From NCBI RefSeq assembly GCF_900129645.1, contig NZ_FSQZ01000001.1:1-64000 (forward strand): a stretch of 64,000 bases of DNA. The letters are read 5' to 3'. Below are positions 1 through 8,025 of the stretch, piece by piece. A program made the translations under genes and the position numbers. Under the pieces are notes generated by a model. That model ran no database searches. It had not been told where the DNA came from and saw only the letters and a program-made list of their open reading frames with translations. This DNA comes from Acetomicrobium flavidum. Its GTDB lineage: Bacteria; Synergistota; Synergistia; Synergistales; Acetomicrobiaceae. Each line of letters begins with the position of its first letter. Within the stretch, counting starts at the first letter, position 1.

Positions 1-161
1 AGCTGCCCTGCCACAGCCTTGCTAATCTGGCCTGTAAGGTCTAGGGTTACACCCCTTACATTTTTAGAAACTTCAAGGTATGAAATTATCCCGATGACCA
101 CAAATGATGCTACTACAACGGAAAGCACATAAACCAACATCTTTGTGCGTACAGACTTCAT
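1..161 (-). CDS. Methyl-accepting chemotaxis protein, N-terminal fragment (gene leaves the window)
   Basis: Read on the minus strand from ATG at 161, the frame stays open to base 1 and gives about 53 residues. It starts MKSVRTKML, followed by one hydrophobic membrane segment (roughly residues 9-27) and then EVSKNVRGVTLDLTGQ, running into a periplasmic or sensor region. This is the usual beginning of a membrane chemoreceptor: a short basic cytoplasmic tip, then TM1. A strong ribosome site (GGAGGATG, plus-strand 166-173) lies just ahead of the ATG. The signalling domain lies outside the window, so a membrane sensor kinase cannot be excluded. The family call is inference from a short N-terminus. 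Confidence 0.6.
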   Translation of the reverse strand, partial: MKSVRTKMLVYVLSVVVASFVVIGIISYLEVSKNVRGVTLDLTGQISKAVAGQ

Positions 162-316
162 GAAACATCCTCCTTATCCATGCTTAACTTAGGACTTACG
201 ATTGTTGTGCTTGTGAAGAAGACCAATTTGGTTACACACTGGGTTTATTGTAGTTTATCGACGATCAAAAAGAAAGGTACAGGTTAAATCGATTTCAAAA
301 TACCGGAGGATGCTAT

Positions 317-430
317 ATGATTCTCTCAAGCCAACTAAGTCGGCTGCTTGCTAAATTCGCATATCAAGGTTTTTGCCCTAGCTGCTATAATATCTTCGCC
401 GGCAGCAAAAGACAGTGCTTTTATGCCTGA
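317..430 (+). CDS. Possible 37-residue small ORF
   Basis: A short ATG ORF (MILSSQLSRLL...) is preceded at 305-309 by GGAGG with 7-base spacing, which is the only reason to list it. It contains three cysteines, two of them as CPSC, and has no recognisable domain. It sits in the gap between the divergent chemoreceptor gene and the ORF at 452. It may be a real small protein or decayed coding sequence. Confidence 0.22.
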   Translation: MILSSQLSRLLAKFAYQGFCPSCYNIFAGSKRQCFYA

Positions 431-451
431 TCTCAGGCAAGCGGGGGCGAA

Positions 452-652
452 ATGTTCATGACATTTCTTTCGAAGAAGTTAAGAGAAAAGCAAAAGGAGC
501 TGGTGAAGCTTCTCAACAGCAAGTTTTGCCTGACACCTCAGGAAGAAGAAAAGATATTCTCAGTTAATGATGAAGCGAAGCTGGATGCAGCGCTTGAGGC
601 CTTGATCGATGCTAAACTGAAGTCTGAGGTGTTAAAGGTGCTGGAATTTTAA
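452..652 (+). CDS. Small protein resembling the C-terminal tail of Rpn/PD-(D/E)XK transposase-like nucleases
   Basis: A 66-residue helical protein. The N-terminal half is very rich in Lys and Glu (KKLREKQKELVKLL). The C-terminal half (EEEKIFSVNDEAKLDAALEAL) resembles the short helical tail, DUF4351-like, that closes Rpn-family recombination-promoting nucleases. The catalytic nuclease domain is absent and nothing upstream to 180 resembles one. It is therefore best read as a leftover of a decayed gene, although an independent small protein is possible. The call is inference from composition and memory of the family tail. Confidence 0.38.
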   Translation: MFMTFLSKKLREKQKELVKLLNSKFCLTPQEEEKIFSVNDEAKLDAALEALIDAKLKSEVLKVLEF

Positions 653-701
653 CTTCAATGATAAATTGCAGTTTAATGAACAGATAGAATAGGAGAAGGA
701 C

Positions 702-977
702 ATGTATTACGGCGAGTTTAAGGCGCCAAAGGGAATTATAAAGGTTTCGCTTGAGCTTGACGGGACCGTCATATCGGATATCAACATAAGCGGGGATTTC
801 TTCATGTATCCCGAAGAGGCGCTCGACGACCTTGAGAGACTGTTGGTCGGCGCCAAGGCAGAAAGGGCAGAGTTATCCAAGCTGATTGAGCAGTTTTACG
901 AGCAAAGGCAGATCCAAGCGCCAATGCTTACGCCCGACTGCTTTGTTGAGGCCATAATAAGGGCCGTTAGGAGGTAA
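702..977 (+). CDS. lplB: Lipoate-protein ligase accessory (C-terminal) domain protein, LplB type
   Basis: A 91-residue stand-alone version of the C-terminal lipoate-ligase domain. In split ligases such as that of Thermoplasma acidophilum this separate subunit is needed for adenylation and transfer of lipoate or octanoate. Visible family features are the N-terminal YYGEFKAPKGIIKVSLEL strand pair, an ISGDFFMYPEEALDDLE segment and a C-terminal helical region. It starts at an ATG with AGGAGAAGG upstream and ends three bases before the ligase catalytic gene, so the two are almost certainly cotranscribed and form one enzyme. The identification rests on these motifs and on the neighbouring lplA. Confidence 0.82.
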   Translation: MYYGEFKAPKGIIKVSLELDGTVISDINISGDFFMYPEEALDDLERLLVGAKAERAELSKLIEQFYEQRQIQAPMLTPDCFVEAIIRAVRR

Positions 978-980
978 ATC

Positions 981-1739
981 ATGGAGGGCTGGAGGGTAAT
1001 TCCTTTAAGGATAGACGATCCCTTCTATAGCATGGCCATTGACGAGGCCATTTTAAAACTTAACTCAGAGGGCAGGTCTTTAAATACATTGCGATTTTGG
1101 AGGTGGCAGCCCTCGACCGTTTCGCTCGGGTATTTTCAAAGCCTGGAGCGCGAGGTCGACATGCAGTCCGCAGCCAAATACGGCATAGCCATCGTTAGGC
1201 GCTTAAGCGGCGGGGGTGCCGTGTTTCACGATCACGACGGCGAGCTTACCTACAGCGTCGTCTGCAGGCAGGAGGATTTACCCCGCGACATCATGGAGTC
1301 CTTCAGGGTGATCTGCGGTGGGCTGATTAAGGGGTTTGATCGCTTGGGCCTTGAAGCTCGCTTTGCCCCGTTAAACGATGTCGAGGTGGGCGGCAAAAAG
1401 ATCTCAGGCAGCGCACAGACAAGAAAGTGGGGAAGCGTCCTGCAGCACGGCACGATACTTGTTGACCCTGACATCCGATTGATGTTCGAGCTGTTAAAGG
1501 TAAGCCCTGAGAAGATCTCGGACAAGTTCATCGCATCCGTTTATGAGCGGGTAACGTCTCTTGCGCGAGAGCTAAAAAAGCGCCCAAGCTTTGAGGAGGT
1601 AAGAGATGCGATGTGTGCGGGTTTTGCCGATTCCTTGGGCGCATCTTTCGAGGAAGGCGACTTGATGCCCGAGGAAATAAACTTGGCAGAAGAGCTAAAG
1701 GCAAAATACGCCTCAAAAGAATGGCTCATGAAGCGGTAA
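981..1739 (+). CDS. lplA: Lipoate-protein ligase A, catalytic subunit
   Basis: A 252-residue member of the BPL/LPL catalytic family, which attaches lipoate or octanoate to lysines of GcvH and E2 proteins. Signatures are the RRLSGGGAVFHD substrate-binding loop (about residues 73-84), the NDVEVGGKKISGSAQTR block carrying the conserved Lys, and LQHGTIL. The length fits the catalytic domain alone; the accessory domain is supplied by the gene just upstream. It is the second gene of a compact run, with 13 bases before the first radical SAM gene. In this split form (called sLpl(AB) in recent work) the ligase probably loads octanoate or lipoate and the downstream radical SAM pair inserts the sulfurs. 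Confidence 0.9.
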   Translation: MEGWRVIPLRIDDPFYSMAIDEAILKLNSEGRSLNTLRFWRWQPSTVSLGYFQSLEREVDMQSAAKYGIAIVRRLSGGGAVFHDHDGELTYSVVCRQEDLPRDIMESFRVICGGLIKGFDRLGLEARFAPLNDVEVGGKKISGSAQTRKWGSVLQHGTILVDPDIRLMFELLKVSPEKISDKFIASVYERVTSLARELKKRPSFEEVRDAMCAGFADSLGASFEEGDLMPEEINLAEELKAKYASKEWLMKR

Positions 1740-1752
1740 GGGTGCAGGCGGA

Positions 1753-2634
1753 ATGAAAGAATACGAAACGACAGGCGACAACAAAAATAATTTTTACGCC
1801 TTCTACCCAAAACCCTTATTTCCCTCCCTTTCGATAACGGGAAATGCTTGCGCCATGCACTGCAAACACTGCGATCGCCACTACCTCGAACATATGATCC
1901 CCTGTAGCGATTCCGCAACCCTTTACCGAAAGTGCCTCGAATTCGACAAAAAAGGATACAAGGGAGTGCTTGTAAGCGGCGGTTACAACGAAAACGGGTG
2001 GGTGCCTTTGGAGGGCTTCGTCGACACATTGGCACGCATCAAGGGCGATACAAAGCTGGCGATAAACGTCCACTGCGGGCTCGTCCCCGAAGGTCTTGCC
2101 CGAAGCCTTGGCAACGCTGGCGTCGACGTCGTTTCCTTTGACCTGATAGGCGACGACGAAACGATAAGGGAAGTCACAGGTCTTGACAAATCTGTCGAGG
2201 ACTACGTCAGCACCCTGGATCATTTGCTTGAAAATGTCTCCTGCGTGGTGCCCCATATAACGATTGGCCTCCACGGGGGGCGCCTCAAAGGCGAAAAAAG
2301 GGCCGTTGAAATAGCGTGCTCAAGGAAAGTGAGCACCCTTGTCTTTTTGGTGTTGATACCCACAGGAGGCACGGCCTTCGAGGCAGTAAACCCTCCGTCG
2401 GCCGATGAGGTCGAGGACGTAATATCCTACGCCCGCAGCAAAATGGAAGAGGCAAACATTTTCCTTGGCTGCATGAGGCCCCGACAAACAGAATACGAGC
2501 TTCGGGCGCTCAAGGCGCGCGTAAACGGGATCGTGGTGCCGAAAAAAGAAACCTTGGAAGCGGCTAGAAATATGGGTTTAAAACTTCAAAAAATAGAGCT
2601 CTGCTGTGCCGTCCCAATGGAGATAGGAGGGTAA
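1753..2634 (+). CDS. Radical SAM protein, LipS1/LipS2-type lipoyl synthase component (first of pair)
   Basis: A 293-residue radical SAM protein with a C33-x3-C37-x2-C40 cluster motif (CAMHCKHC) after a short N-terminal region, a VSGGYNENG segment matching the SAM-binding GGE-type loop, and a C-terminal CCAVPMEIGG that could ligate a second cluster. It is not the standard LipA. Its place directly after a split lipoate ligase, and next to a second radical SAM protein, matches the two-protein lipoyl synthase (LipS1 plus LipS2) described in Thermococcus kodakarensis. Which partner is S1 and which S2 I cannot decide by eye. GTG or ATG starts further in are possible, but the ATG at 1753 fits the reading frame and spacing. 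Confidence 0.75.
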   Translation: MKEYETTGDNKNNFYAFYPKPLFPSLSITGNACAMHCKHCDRHYLEHMIPCSDSATLYRKCLEFDKKGYKGVLVSGGYNENGWVPLEGFVDTLARIKGDTKLAINVHCGLVPEGLARSLGNAGVDVVSFDLIGDDETIREVTGLDKSVEDYVSTLDHLLENVSCVVPHITIGLHGGRLKGEKRAVEIACSRKVSTLVFLVLIPTGGTAFEAVNPPSADEVEDVISYARSKMEEANIFLGCMRPRQTEYELRALKARVNGIVVPKKETLEAARNMGLKLQKIELCCAVPMEIGG

Positions 2635-2637
2635 AAG

Positions 2638-3618
2638 TTGGTCAAATATGTAAGGGTTGCGCTGGGCACCGCTGCTGTTTTAGGCTTTTGCAAGGTTAAA
2701 ATTGAAGTTGCCCCCACCACGGCCCATCTGCTGGTTTACAGCGAAAGCAAGTGCCTTGCCAACTGCATGTTTTGCCCTCAGGCAAGAGAAAGCCTCGCCG
2801 ACGGCGAGATGCTTTCCAGAGTGGAGTGGCCAAGGTTTTCGCTGGACGACGTCATCGAAGCGCTGCAGAAATCAACCCATGCTTTCAAAAGGGTATGCCT
2901 TCAGTCCGTAAATTACCCCGGCGTCGCAGATGACCTCGTCGAAATAGTTTCGTCGATAAAGAAAGCCTGCGATCTTCCCCTTTCCGTCGCCTGCCATCCG
3001 ATCTCGCCAAAGGACATAAAAAGGCTGACAGATGCAGGAGCAGAGCGCATAGGGATCGCTCTGGACGCCGCTACTCCCGAACTTTTCGAGAAAATAAAGG
3101 GCAAAGGAGCAAAATCTCCCTATCGCTGGGAGGCCCACTTAAAGGCCCTTGAGGAGGCAAAAAAGCTCATCGGCAGGGCGACGACCCACCTCGTCGTCGG
3201 CTTGGGAGAAAGCGAAGAGGAGATGATAAGGACAATCCAGATGCTCTACGACCGCGGTATAACGGTAGGGCTTTTTGCCTTTACTCCCGTCAAGGGAACC
3301 CCACTTGAAAAATGGGCGAGGCCTAAAGTTTCAAGCTACAGGAAAATCCAGATGGCACGCCACCTCATAGCAAGCGGCATCGCCAGAGCAGATGGCATGA
3401 AATTTCAAGGCGGACGCTTAGATGATTTTGGAGTTGACGGCGCTACGCTTGAGCTTGACGCGGACAGCGGCATTCCCTTCATGACGTCGGGATGTCCTAA
3501 TTGCAACAGGCCCTTCTACAACGAATCGCCCTTGGGCCCGATGTATAACTTTCCTCGAAAGCCCACAAAAGAGGAGATAGAATCCATCAAGAATGAGCTT
3601 GGCCTTGCGGGCAGATGA
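2638..3618 (+). CDS. Radical SAM protein, LipS1/LipS2-type lipoyl synthase component (second of pair)
   Basis: A 326-residue radical SAM protein that begins at TTG three bases after the preceding gene (GGAGG at 2626-2630). The cluster motif C39-x3-C43-x2-C46 (CLANCMFCPQ) is followed by a biotin-synthase/lipoyl-synthase-like barrel: LQSVNYPG, ACHPISP, GIALDAATPELF, HLVVGLGESEEEM. Near the C-terminus are MTSGCPNCNRPFYNESPLGPMYNFPR, whose CPNC is a likely auxiliary-cluster ligand pair. With the preceding gene it should form the two-protein lipoyl synthase that inserts two sulfurs into octanoyl groups. The last 32 bases overlap the convergent gene on the other strand. The enzyme assignment is from family context, not from an alignment. 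Confidence 0.75.
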   Translation: MVKYVRVALGTAAVLGFCKVKIEVAPTTAHLLVYSESKCLANCMFCPQARESLADGEMLSRVEWPRFSLDDVIEALQKSTHAFKRVCLQSVNYPGVADDLVEIVSSIKKACDLPLSVACHPISPKDIKRLTDAGAERIGIALDAATPELFEKIKGKGAKSPYRWEAHLKALEEAKKLIGRATTHLVVGLGESEEEMIRTIQMLYDRGITVGLFAFTPVKGTPLEKWARPKVSSYRKIQMARHLIASGIARADGMKFQGGRLDDFGVDGATLELDADSGIPFMTSGCPNCNRPFYNESPLGPMYNFPRKPTKEEIESIKNELGLAGR

Positions 3619-4501
3619 TGACTGAGGCTTTATCCTTCAAACTCATCTTTTTTCCGTCTTGAGGGATCAACTTCCACATAAAATCACCGGACAAGCCCAT
3701 ATAGCACGAAATGCCCTTCATGATGAAGTTGTCAAGCTTTACTGAAAAAGGTTCTACCTCAAACCTGGCAAAACCGTCGGAGTAAATATTTGTTACGTGC
3801 CCTATCTTTACACCGTCAATGTATACGGGATCGCCGATCTCTACCTTTCCGCGTGCCAGCACGCCTCCAAAGCCGTAATGCGGCAGACCCCCGTCTAAAA
3901 TCCCAATGCCTTTGCCAACTGTAACGGGCAGGCCGGAAAATAAGCCCATCCGGGCAATGGGGCCTTTAAGGAGCGTGTAATTCGGCCTTTGGACGATGAC
4001 TTTGCCCTGAAAGCTTGAAGCAGGAAGCATGCCGTAAAACTTTTCCCATTTCAAGGAAGCGTAAATCGGCATGCCTCCCCTTGCCCTGATCAGATTGTCG
4101 CGCGGCCTAATTTCGACGTGCATATGAAGATCGGTCCAGGAGTCGAAGTGCCCGTTTTTTACCATTTCCCCCAGGATCTGGCCGACCTTTACGCTGTCGC
4201 CCACCTTGACGATTGGTTTTACATGTAGGATGCGAACGAGGTACTCAGACGCCACCGGCGTTTCGATGGCGATCAGGTATTCCTTCGTGGGCATTTGAAA
4301 TTGCTTCGTCCTTGGAGCCGTAAATTCATAAATATACATAACCTTTCCCTCTACGGGAGAGGGGGCGTCATGAGAGAAAGGGTAGATGTCGACAGCTTTA
4401 TGCTCGAAGTGCGCAGGGTAGGGGCTGTTGAAAAAGGTCACCCTGTTTGACAGTTGCGCGTATATCTTTATCCCGCAGAAACTCGCGATCTCAACAGTCA
4501 A
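3587..4501 (-). CDS. M23 (LytM)-like duplicated hybrid motif protein
   Basis: A 304-residue protein with no signal peptide. In the first half it has HKAVDIYP (an HxxxD arrangement), SPVEGKV, a hammerhead-like VKVGDSVKVGQILGEMV stretch and LHMHVEIRPRD (the HxH motif). Together these are the zinc-ligand motifs of M23 peptidases. The second half (from about residue 180) is a different beta-rich domain with repeated GKGIGILDGG and RGKVEIGDPVYIDGVKIGHV segments. The lack of an export signal makes ordinary peptidoglycan hydrolysis doubtful; it may be an intracellular biotinyl/lipoyl-fold relative. It converges on the lipoate operon and overlaps its end by 32 bases. Function unknown. Confidence 0.7.
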   Translation of the reverse strand: MTVEIASFCGIKIYAQLSNRVTFFNSPYPAHFEHKAVDIYPFSHDAPSPVEGKVMYIYEFTAPRTKQFQMPTKEYLIAIETPVASEYLVRILHVKPIVKVGDSVKVGQILGEMVKNGHFDSWTDLHMHVEIRPRDNLIRARGGMPIYASLKWEKFYGMLPASSFQGKVIVQRPNYTLLKGPIARMGLFSGLPVTVGKGIGILDGGLPHYGFGGVLARGKVEIGDPVYIDGVKIGHVTNIYSDGFARFEVEPFSVKLDNFIMKGISCYMGLSGDFMWKLIPQDGKKMSLKDKASVIICPQGQAHS

Positions 4502-4649
4502 AAAATATCTCCCTTCCTTGAAATCCTTGAAAAAATCCGCAGCACAGATCGATTAAACACCAATTATACAACTCCTCCTATCTGTCGTGCCAATAGTATC
4601 TATCGTACTGCAAATATAACAATTTATCGCGGATATATAAATAGGGCGT

Positions 4650-4783
4650 TAAAATACAGCTGGTTTGTATTGACAACTTACATACAGGTATTTTAGTATG
4701 CGCGCAGCTTAAGTGGAGCTTAAATCTAGCAAAGAAAGGCTTCGTTTATTTACGCTTCAGGAATCACACCAACAAACCGAAGC
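4650..4783 (+). promoter_or_regulatory. Dyad, promoter-like boxes and hairpin ahead of uxuA
   Basis: The 4502-4859 gap is AT-rich and holds an 8-base inverted repeat, TAAAATAC (4650-4657) with GTATTTTA (4688-4695). It brackets TTGACA at 4670-4675, and TAGTAT lies 18 bases on (4694-4699). Downstream, GCTTCG (4739-4744) can pair with CGAAGC (4778-4783), and TATAAT occurs at 4797-4802. The dyad over the promoter is a reasonable operator for a sugar-acid-responsive repressor, but no repressor gene is nearby. Confidence 0.4.
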
Positions 4784-4859
4784 TTGTGTTTTTTCATATA
4801 ATATGATAGACAAGATCGCACCGGTCATCTAAGTGCGTAAACATGGAGGTAGATATGTC

Positions 4860-5954
4860 GTGAAGATGAGCTTTCGTTGGTTTGGAAAGGGATATGACCA
4901 TATAACGCTTGAGCAGATCAGGCAGATTCCCGGGATGGAGGTAGTTGTAACCAGCTTGCTTGACATACCGGTTGGCGAGGTGTGGCCATTAGAACGCCTC
5001 AAGGCCCTAAGGGAAGAGGTCGAAAGCTACGGCCTAAAGCTTGAAGTGATAGAAAGCGTAAACGTACATGAGGATATTAAGTTAGGGCTCGAAACACGGG
5101 ACAGTTACATAGAAAAATACATAAAGACCATGAAAAACCTCTCCCAAATAGGCGTGAAGGTGATCTGCTACAACTTCATGCCCGCTTTCGACTGGCTTAG
5201 GACGGAGTTGGAATACCAATTAGAAGATGGCTCCAGGACCATGGCATATAGGCACGATTTCGTCTCCAAGATAGATCCTGAAAACTTCGCCGAACAGTTT
5301 ATGGAACAGTCGAAGGATTCAGAGCTACCCGGTTGGGAGCCCGAAAGGCTTAAGGAAATCTCCAAGACCATAGAAAGATATAAGGATATGTCGGAGGACA
5401 AGTACTGGAAAAACATCAAATATTTCCTCGATAGCATAATACCTTCCGCAGAGGAGTGCGACATAAAGATGGCTATACACCCCGACGATCCTCCGTGGCC
5501 GGTGTTTGGCTTACCAAGGGTCATAACGGGAAGGGAGAACATACGCAAATTTCTGGACCTGAACAAAAGCAAGTATAACGGCATAACCGTTTGCACCGGT
5601 TCTCTGGGCGCTAACAGGCAAAACGACATCCCTGCCATCATTAGGGAGTTTGGCAAGGAAGGCAGGATCCATTTTGCGCACATCAGAAACCTTAAGTTCA
5701 CCTCCGACAGGGATTTCTACGAAAGCGCACACCTCTCCAAATGCGGATCCCTTGACATGTTTGAGATCGTAAAGGCCTTTTACGATGTGGGGTTTGACGG
5801 ATACATGAGGCCGGATCACGGCAGGATGATTTGGGGAGAAACAGGCCGCCCCGGTTATGGGTTATACGATAGGGCATTAGGTGCAGTTTACCTGCAGGGC
5901 CTGTGGGAAGCAATAGAAAAGATGGCAAATAAATATAGAACCCCAGCTTTTTAG
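4860..5954 (+). CDS. uxuA: D-mannonate dehydratase
   Basis: Dehydrates D-mannonate to 2-keto-3-deoxygluconate in glucuronate breakdown. It is a cytosolic, metal-dependent xylose-isomerase-like TIM barrel. Diagnostic stretches are MSFRWFGKGYDHITLEQI, DIPVGEVWPLERL, CYNFMPAFDWLRTELEY, MAIHPDDPPWPVFGLPR, FAHIRNLKF and MRPDHGRMIWGE, all typical of UxuA. The ORF is open from GTG 4833, but GGAGGT at 4845-4850 fits GTG 4860 or ATG 4866, and family members begin at the SFRW equivalent, so I take 4860. No other uronate genes are in the window. A cupin gene follows about 50 bases later and may be cotranscribed. Confidence 0.93.
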   Translation: MKMSFRWFGKGYDHITLEQIRQIPGMEVVVTSLLDIPVGEVWPLERLKALREEVESYGLKLEVIESVNVHEDIKLGLETRDSYIEKYIKTMKNLSQIGVKVICYNFMPAFDWLRTELEYQLEDGSRTMAYRHDFVSKIDPENFAEQFMEQSKDSELPGWEPERLKEISKTIERYKDMSEDKYWKNIKYFLDSIIPSAEECDIKMAIHPDDPPWPVFGLPRVITGRENIRKFLDLNKSKYNGITVCTGSLGANRQNDIPAIIREFGKEGRIHFAHIRNLKFTSDRDFYESAHLSKCGSLDMFEIVKAFYDVGFDGYMRPDHGRMIWGETGRPGYGLYDRALGAVYLQGLWEAIEKMANKYRTPAF

Positions 5955-6006
5955 CATTTAAAATATATTTTGGCCTAAATCTTGAATTTTCGCCCGATCT
6001 CAAAAA

Positions 6007-6351
6007 ATGGAGAGCGTACCTTTAATGAAAAAGAATGCGAATCTTTATGATCTATCATCGGCGTCGCTTAGCGAGGAAGTCACCGAAACCCTTTACGTCG
6101 ACGAATGGGTGCGGATAGAGCGCATCATTTCGACAGGCCAGGCATCTCCCGAGGGGTTTTGGTACGACCAAAAAGAGAATGAGTGGGTGTGCGTCCTCGA
6201 AGGACAGGGAGCTATCCAGTGGGAGGATGGCAGCACAAAAGTGCTCGATAGGGGAGAATGGGTCTTAATCCCCGCTCACGTCAGACACCGCGTCCTTTCG
6301 ACAAGCGCCACCCCTCCATGTATATGGCTTGCCTTTTTCTGGAGACGCTAA
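6007..6351 (+). CDS. Small cupin-domain protein
   Basis: A 114-residue single-domain cupin. The second half has WVCVLEGQGAIQWEDG, VLDRGEWVLIPAHVRHRVLS, the two conserved cupin motifs, but the first-motif histidines are replaced, so metal binding is uncertain. It lies about 50 bases after uxuA on the same strand, so it may be read from the same transcript. ATG 6025, with GGAGAG at 6009-6014 ten bases before it, is a slightly better start than 6007. A sugar isomerase or small-molecule binding role is typical of the fold; the substrate here is unknown. Confidence 0.72.
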   Translation: MESVPLMKKNANLYDLSSASLSEEVTETLYVDEWVRIERIISTGQASPEGFWYDQKENEWVCVLEGQGAIQWEDGSTKVLDRGEWVLIPAHVRHRVLSTSATPPCIWLAFFWRR

Positions 6352-6413
6352 TCCCTATCTAAAATCATGTTCACTTACAAATACCAGCAGCCCCATCAGC
6401 AGTAAATTCGCTT

Positions 6414-6473
6414 GGTAAACAATTTACCTTGTAACTGCTATAGCTATCCCCTTCGTGCCTTGAGGCATATAAT
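6414..6473 (+). promoter_or_regulatory. Dyad GGTAAA-CAA-TTTACC and -10-like box ahead of the flavodoxin-like gene
   Basis: A perfect 6-base inverted repeat with a 3-base centre spans 6414-6428, and TATAAT lies at 6468-6473. No good -35 box is found at the proper distance, so the promoter may need an activator or be weak. Nothing else is seen in the 6352-6548 gap. Confidence 0.35.
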
Positions 6474-6548
6474 TAAGGTACAAGTTCGAGTCGAAGCTTG
6501 ATTTACCTGACTGATCTAAAATTTCAATAGCATACGGGAGGCTAAACC

Positions 6549-7211
6549 ATGAAGATACTTTGCATATCGGGAAGCCCGAGGGGAAAGCAAAGCAATACCT
6601 TTAAACTTACGGAAGAGGCTTTGATCGAAATTAAATCGCAATATGCGGGCGCTGCAATTGAATGTGTGCATCTTAGCGATAAAGACGTCAAATATTGTAT
6701 TGGCTGTGGCTTGTGCCACAAAGATCTTCTTAAATGTCCTCTCAGGGACGACGTAAGAGATATCCTCCAAAAGATGCTGGAGGCGGACGTCATAATGTTC
6801 GCTTCGCCCGTTTATATAAACCATATCTCGGCTCAGCTTAAAGCGCTTTTGGATCGTTCAAGCCCCTTTATTCACTGCCAAATGCTTTTGGGCAAATACG
6901 GCGCCGCCTTTGCCACATCGGGAGGCGGGCCTCACGTGATGGTTTTGGATTACCTCGAAGATTACATGATAAGCTGTGGCATCCAGTATGTGGGTGGAGT
7001 CTCTGGACCGATGTCAGAATTTGATGCCCTAAAGGAAAGGGCCAGATCGCTCGGTGCTCAAATTGTCGAAGCTGTCAGGGAGGGCAAAAAATTTCCGGAT
7101 CAGTTGGCAATCATGGAAGTCAGGCGAAGGTTCTTTAAAGATGCAATCTCTTCAAGAAAAGAGCAGTGGGCAGGCGAGTATGGATATTGGAGGGAGAAAG
7201 GATGGCTTTAA
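6549..7211 (+). CDS. Flavodoxin-like NAD(P)H-dependent FMN reductase / iron-sulfur flavoprotein family
   Basis: 220 residues with the FMN phosphate-binding loop CISGSPRGKQSNT at residues 5-17, a CIGCGLCHKDLLKC cysteine cluster (about 55-68), and FASPVYINHISAQLKALLDRS, the standard signature of the NADPH-dependent FMN reductase/iron-sulfur flavoprotein group. The cysteine spacing resembles the compact Fe-S motif of archaeal-type iron-sulfur flavoproteins, so a [4Fe-4S] cluster is possible. The start has GGGAGG upstream. A dienelactone-hydrolase-like gene follows 37 bases later and probably belongs to the same transcript. The physiological electron partner is not evident. Confidence 0.8.
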   Translation: MKILCISGSPRGKQSNTFKLTEEALIEIKSQYAGAAIECVHLSDKDVKYCIGCGLCHKDLLKCPLRDDVRDILQKMLEADVIMFASPVYINHISAQLKALLDRSSPFIHCQMLLGKYGAAFATSGGGPHVMVLDYLEDYMISCGIQYVGGVSGPMSEFDALKERARSLGAQIVEAVREGKKFPDQLAIMEVRRRFFKDAISSRKEQWAGEYGYWREKGWL

Positions 7212-7248
7212 ATTTGATGAGATAAAGTCCAAAAGGAGGGCCAAGAGA

Positions 7249-7965
7249 ATGAGAGAGGAAATTTTTGAATATAGATGCGGGGATGTGGTTTGTGAGGGAT
7301 ACATAGTCTACGACGATAAGACGGAAAACAAGCGCCCCGGAGTGTTGGTGGTACACGAATGGACGGGACTGGGAGACTACGAGAAAAGACGGTCCAGACA
7401 ATTGGCTGAGCTTGGTTACGTCGCTTTGGCCGCCGATATCTACGGCAAAGGAGTAAGGGCAAAAACTACAGCAGAGGCAGCAGATCTTGCCGCCAAGTAT
7501 CGCTCGGATAGGGCCATGCTTCGGTCCCGTGCAAGTGCAGCGCTTGAGGCTCTAAAAGATCTCCCGTTTGTGGACTCGTCAAGGATAGCTGCCATCGGTT
7601 ACTGCTTTGGCGGTGGAACGGTGCTTGAGCTTGCAAGAAGTGGAGCCGAATTAAATGGCGTTGTGAGCTTTCACGGTAATCTAGACACACAAAACCCCTA
7701 CGAAGCTAAAAACATAAAGTGCAAGATTCTGGTATGTCACGGAGCAAACGATCCATTTATACCCAGGGAACATGTCCTTGCTTTCCAGGATGAGATGCGA
7801 AACGCAGGCGTTGACTGGCAAATGATATTTTATGGCGGTGCTGTGCACAGCTTTACCAACCCTGCCTCCGGAAACGATCCTTCCAAGGGCGCCGCTTACA
7901 ATGAGCTGGCGGACCGCAGGTCCTGGGAAGCAATGAGGGCTTTCTTTGCTGAAATATTAACATGA
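7249..7965 (+). CDS. Dienelactone hydrolase family protein
   Basis: An alpha/beta-hydrolase of 238 residues. It has VVHEWTGLGDYEKRRSRQLAELGYVALAADIYG at the N-terminal strand-loop, the nucleophile elbow GYCFGGG with Cys in place of Ser (as in true dienelactone hydrolases), and a HSFTNP segment carrying the catalytic His. GANDPFIP supplies the probable Asp. The open frame extends back to 7054 inside the previous gene, but GGAGG at 7234-7238 points to ATG 7249, which also matches the family N-terminus. The substrate is unknown; relatives hydrolyse lactones or small esters. Confidence 0.85.
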   Translation: MREEIFEYRCGDVVCEGYIVYDDKTENKRPGVLVVHEWTGLGDYEKRRSRQLAELGYVALAADIYGKGVRAKTTAEAADLAAKYRSDRAMLRSRASAALEALKDLPFVDSSRIAAIGYCFGGGTVLELARSGAELNGVVSFHGNLDTQNPYEAKNIKCKILVCHGANDPFIPREHVLAFQDEMRNAGVDWQMIFYGGAVHSFTNPASGNDPSKGAAYNELADRRSWEAMRAFFAEILT

Positions 7966-8025
7966 TTAGACCATATCTGTAATTTCAGTTTAAAGTTATC
8001 TGAGGACTATATGGAGTAACATTAT

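Noticed and set aside
180-300. Sigma-28-like promoter for the chemoreceptor gene (GTCGATAA on the minus strand)
   Set aside because: The -10-like half is present, but no TAAA box lies 15 bases upstream.
4454-4696. Eighty-codon plus-strand frame before uxuA
   Set aside because: It overlaps the divergent M23-like gene start, has no ribosome site, and crosses the AT-rich promoter region.
5168-5701. Minus-strand open frame inside uxuA
   Set aside because: It lies wholly within a well-conserved gene and has unlikely amino-acid composition.
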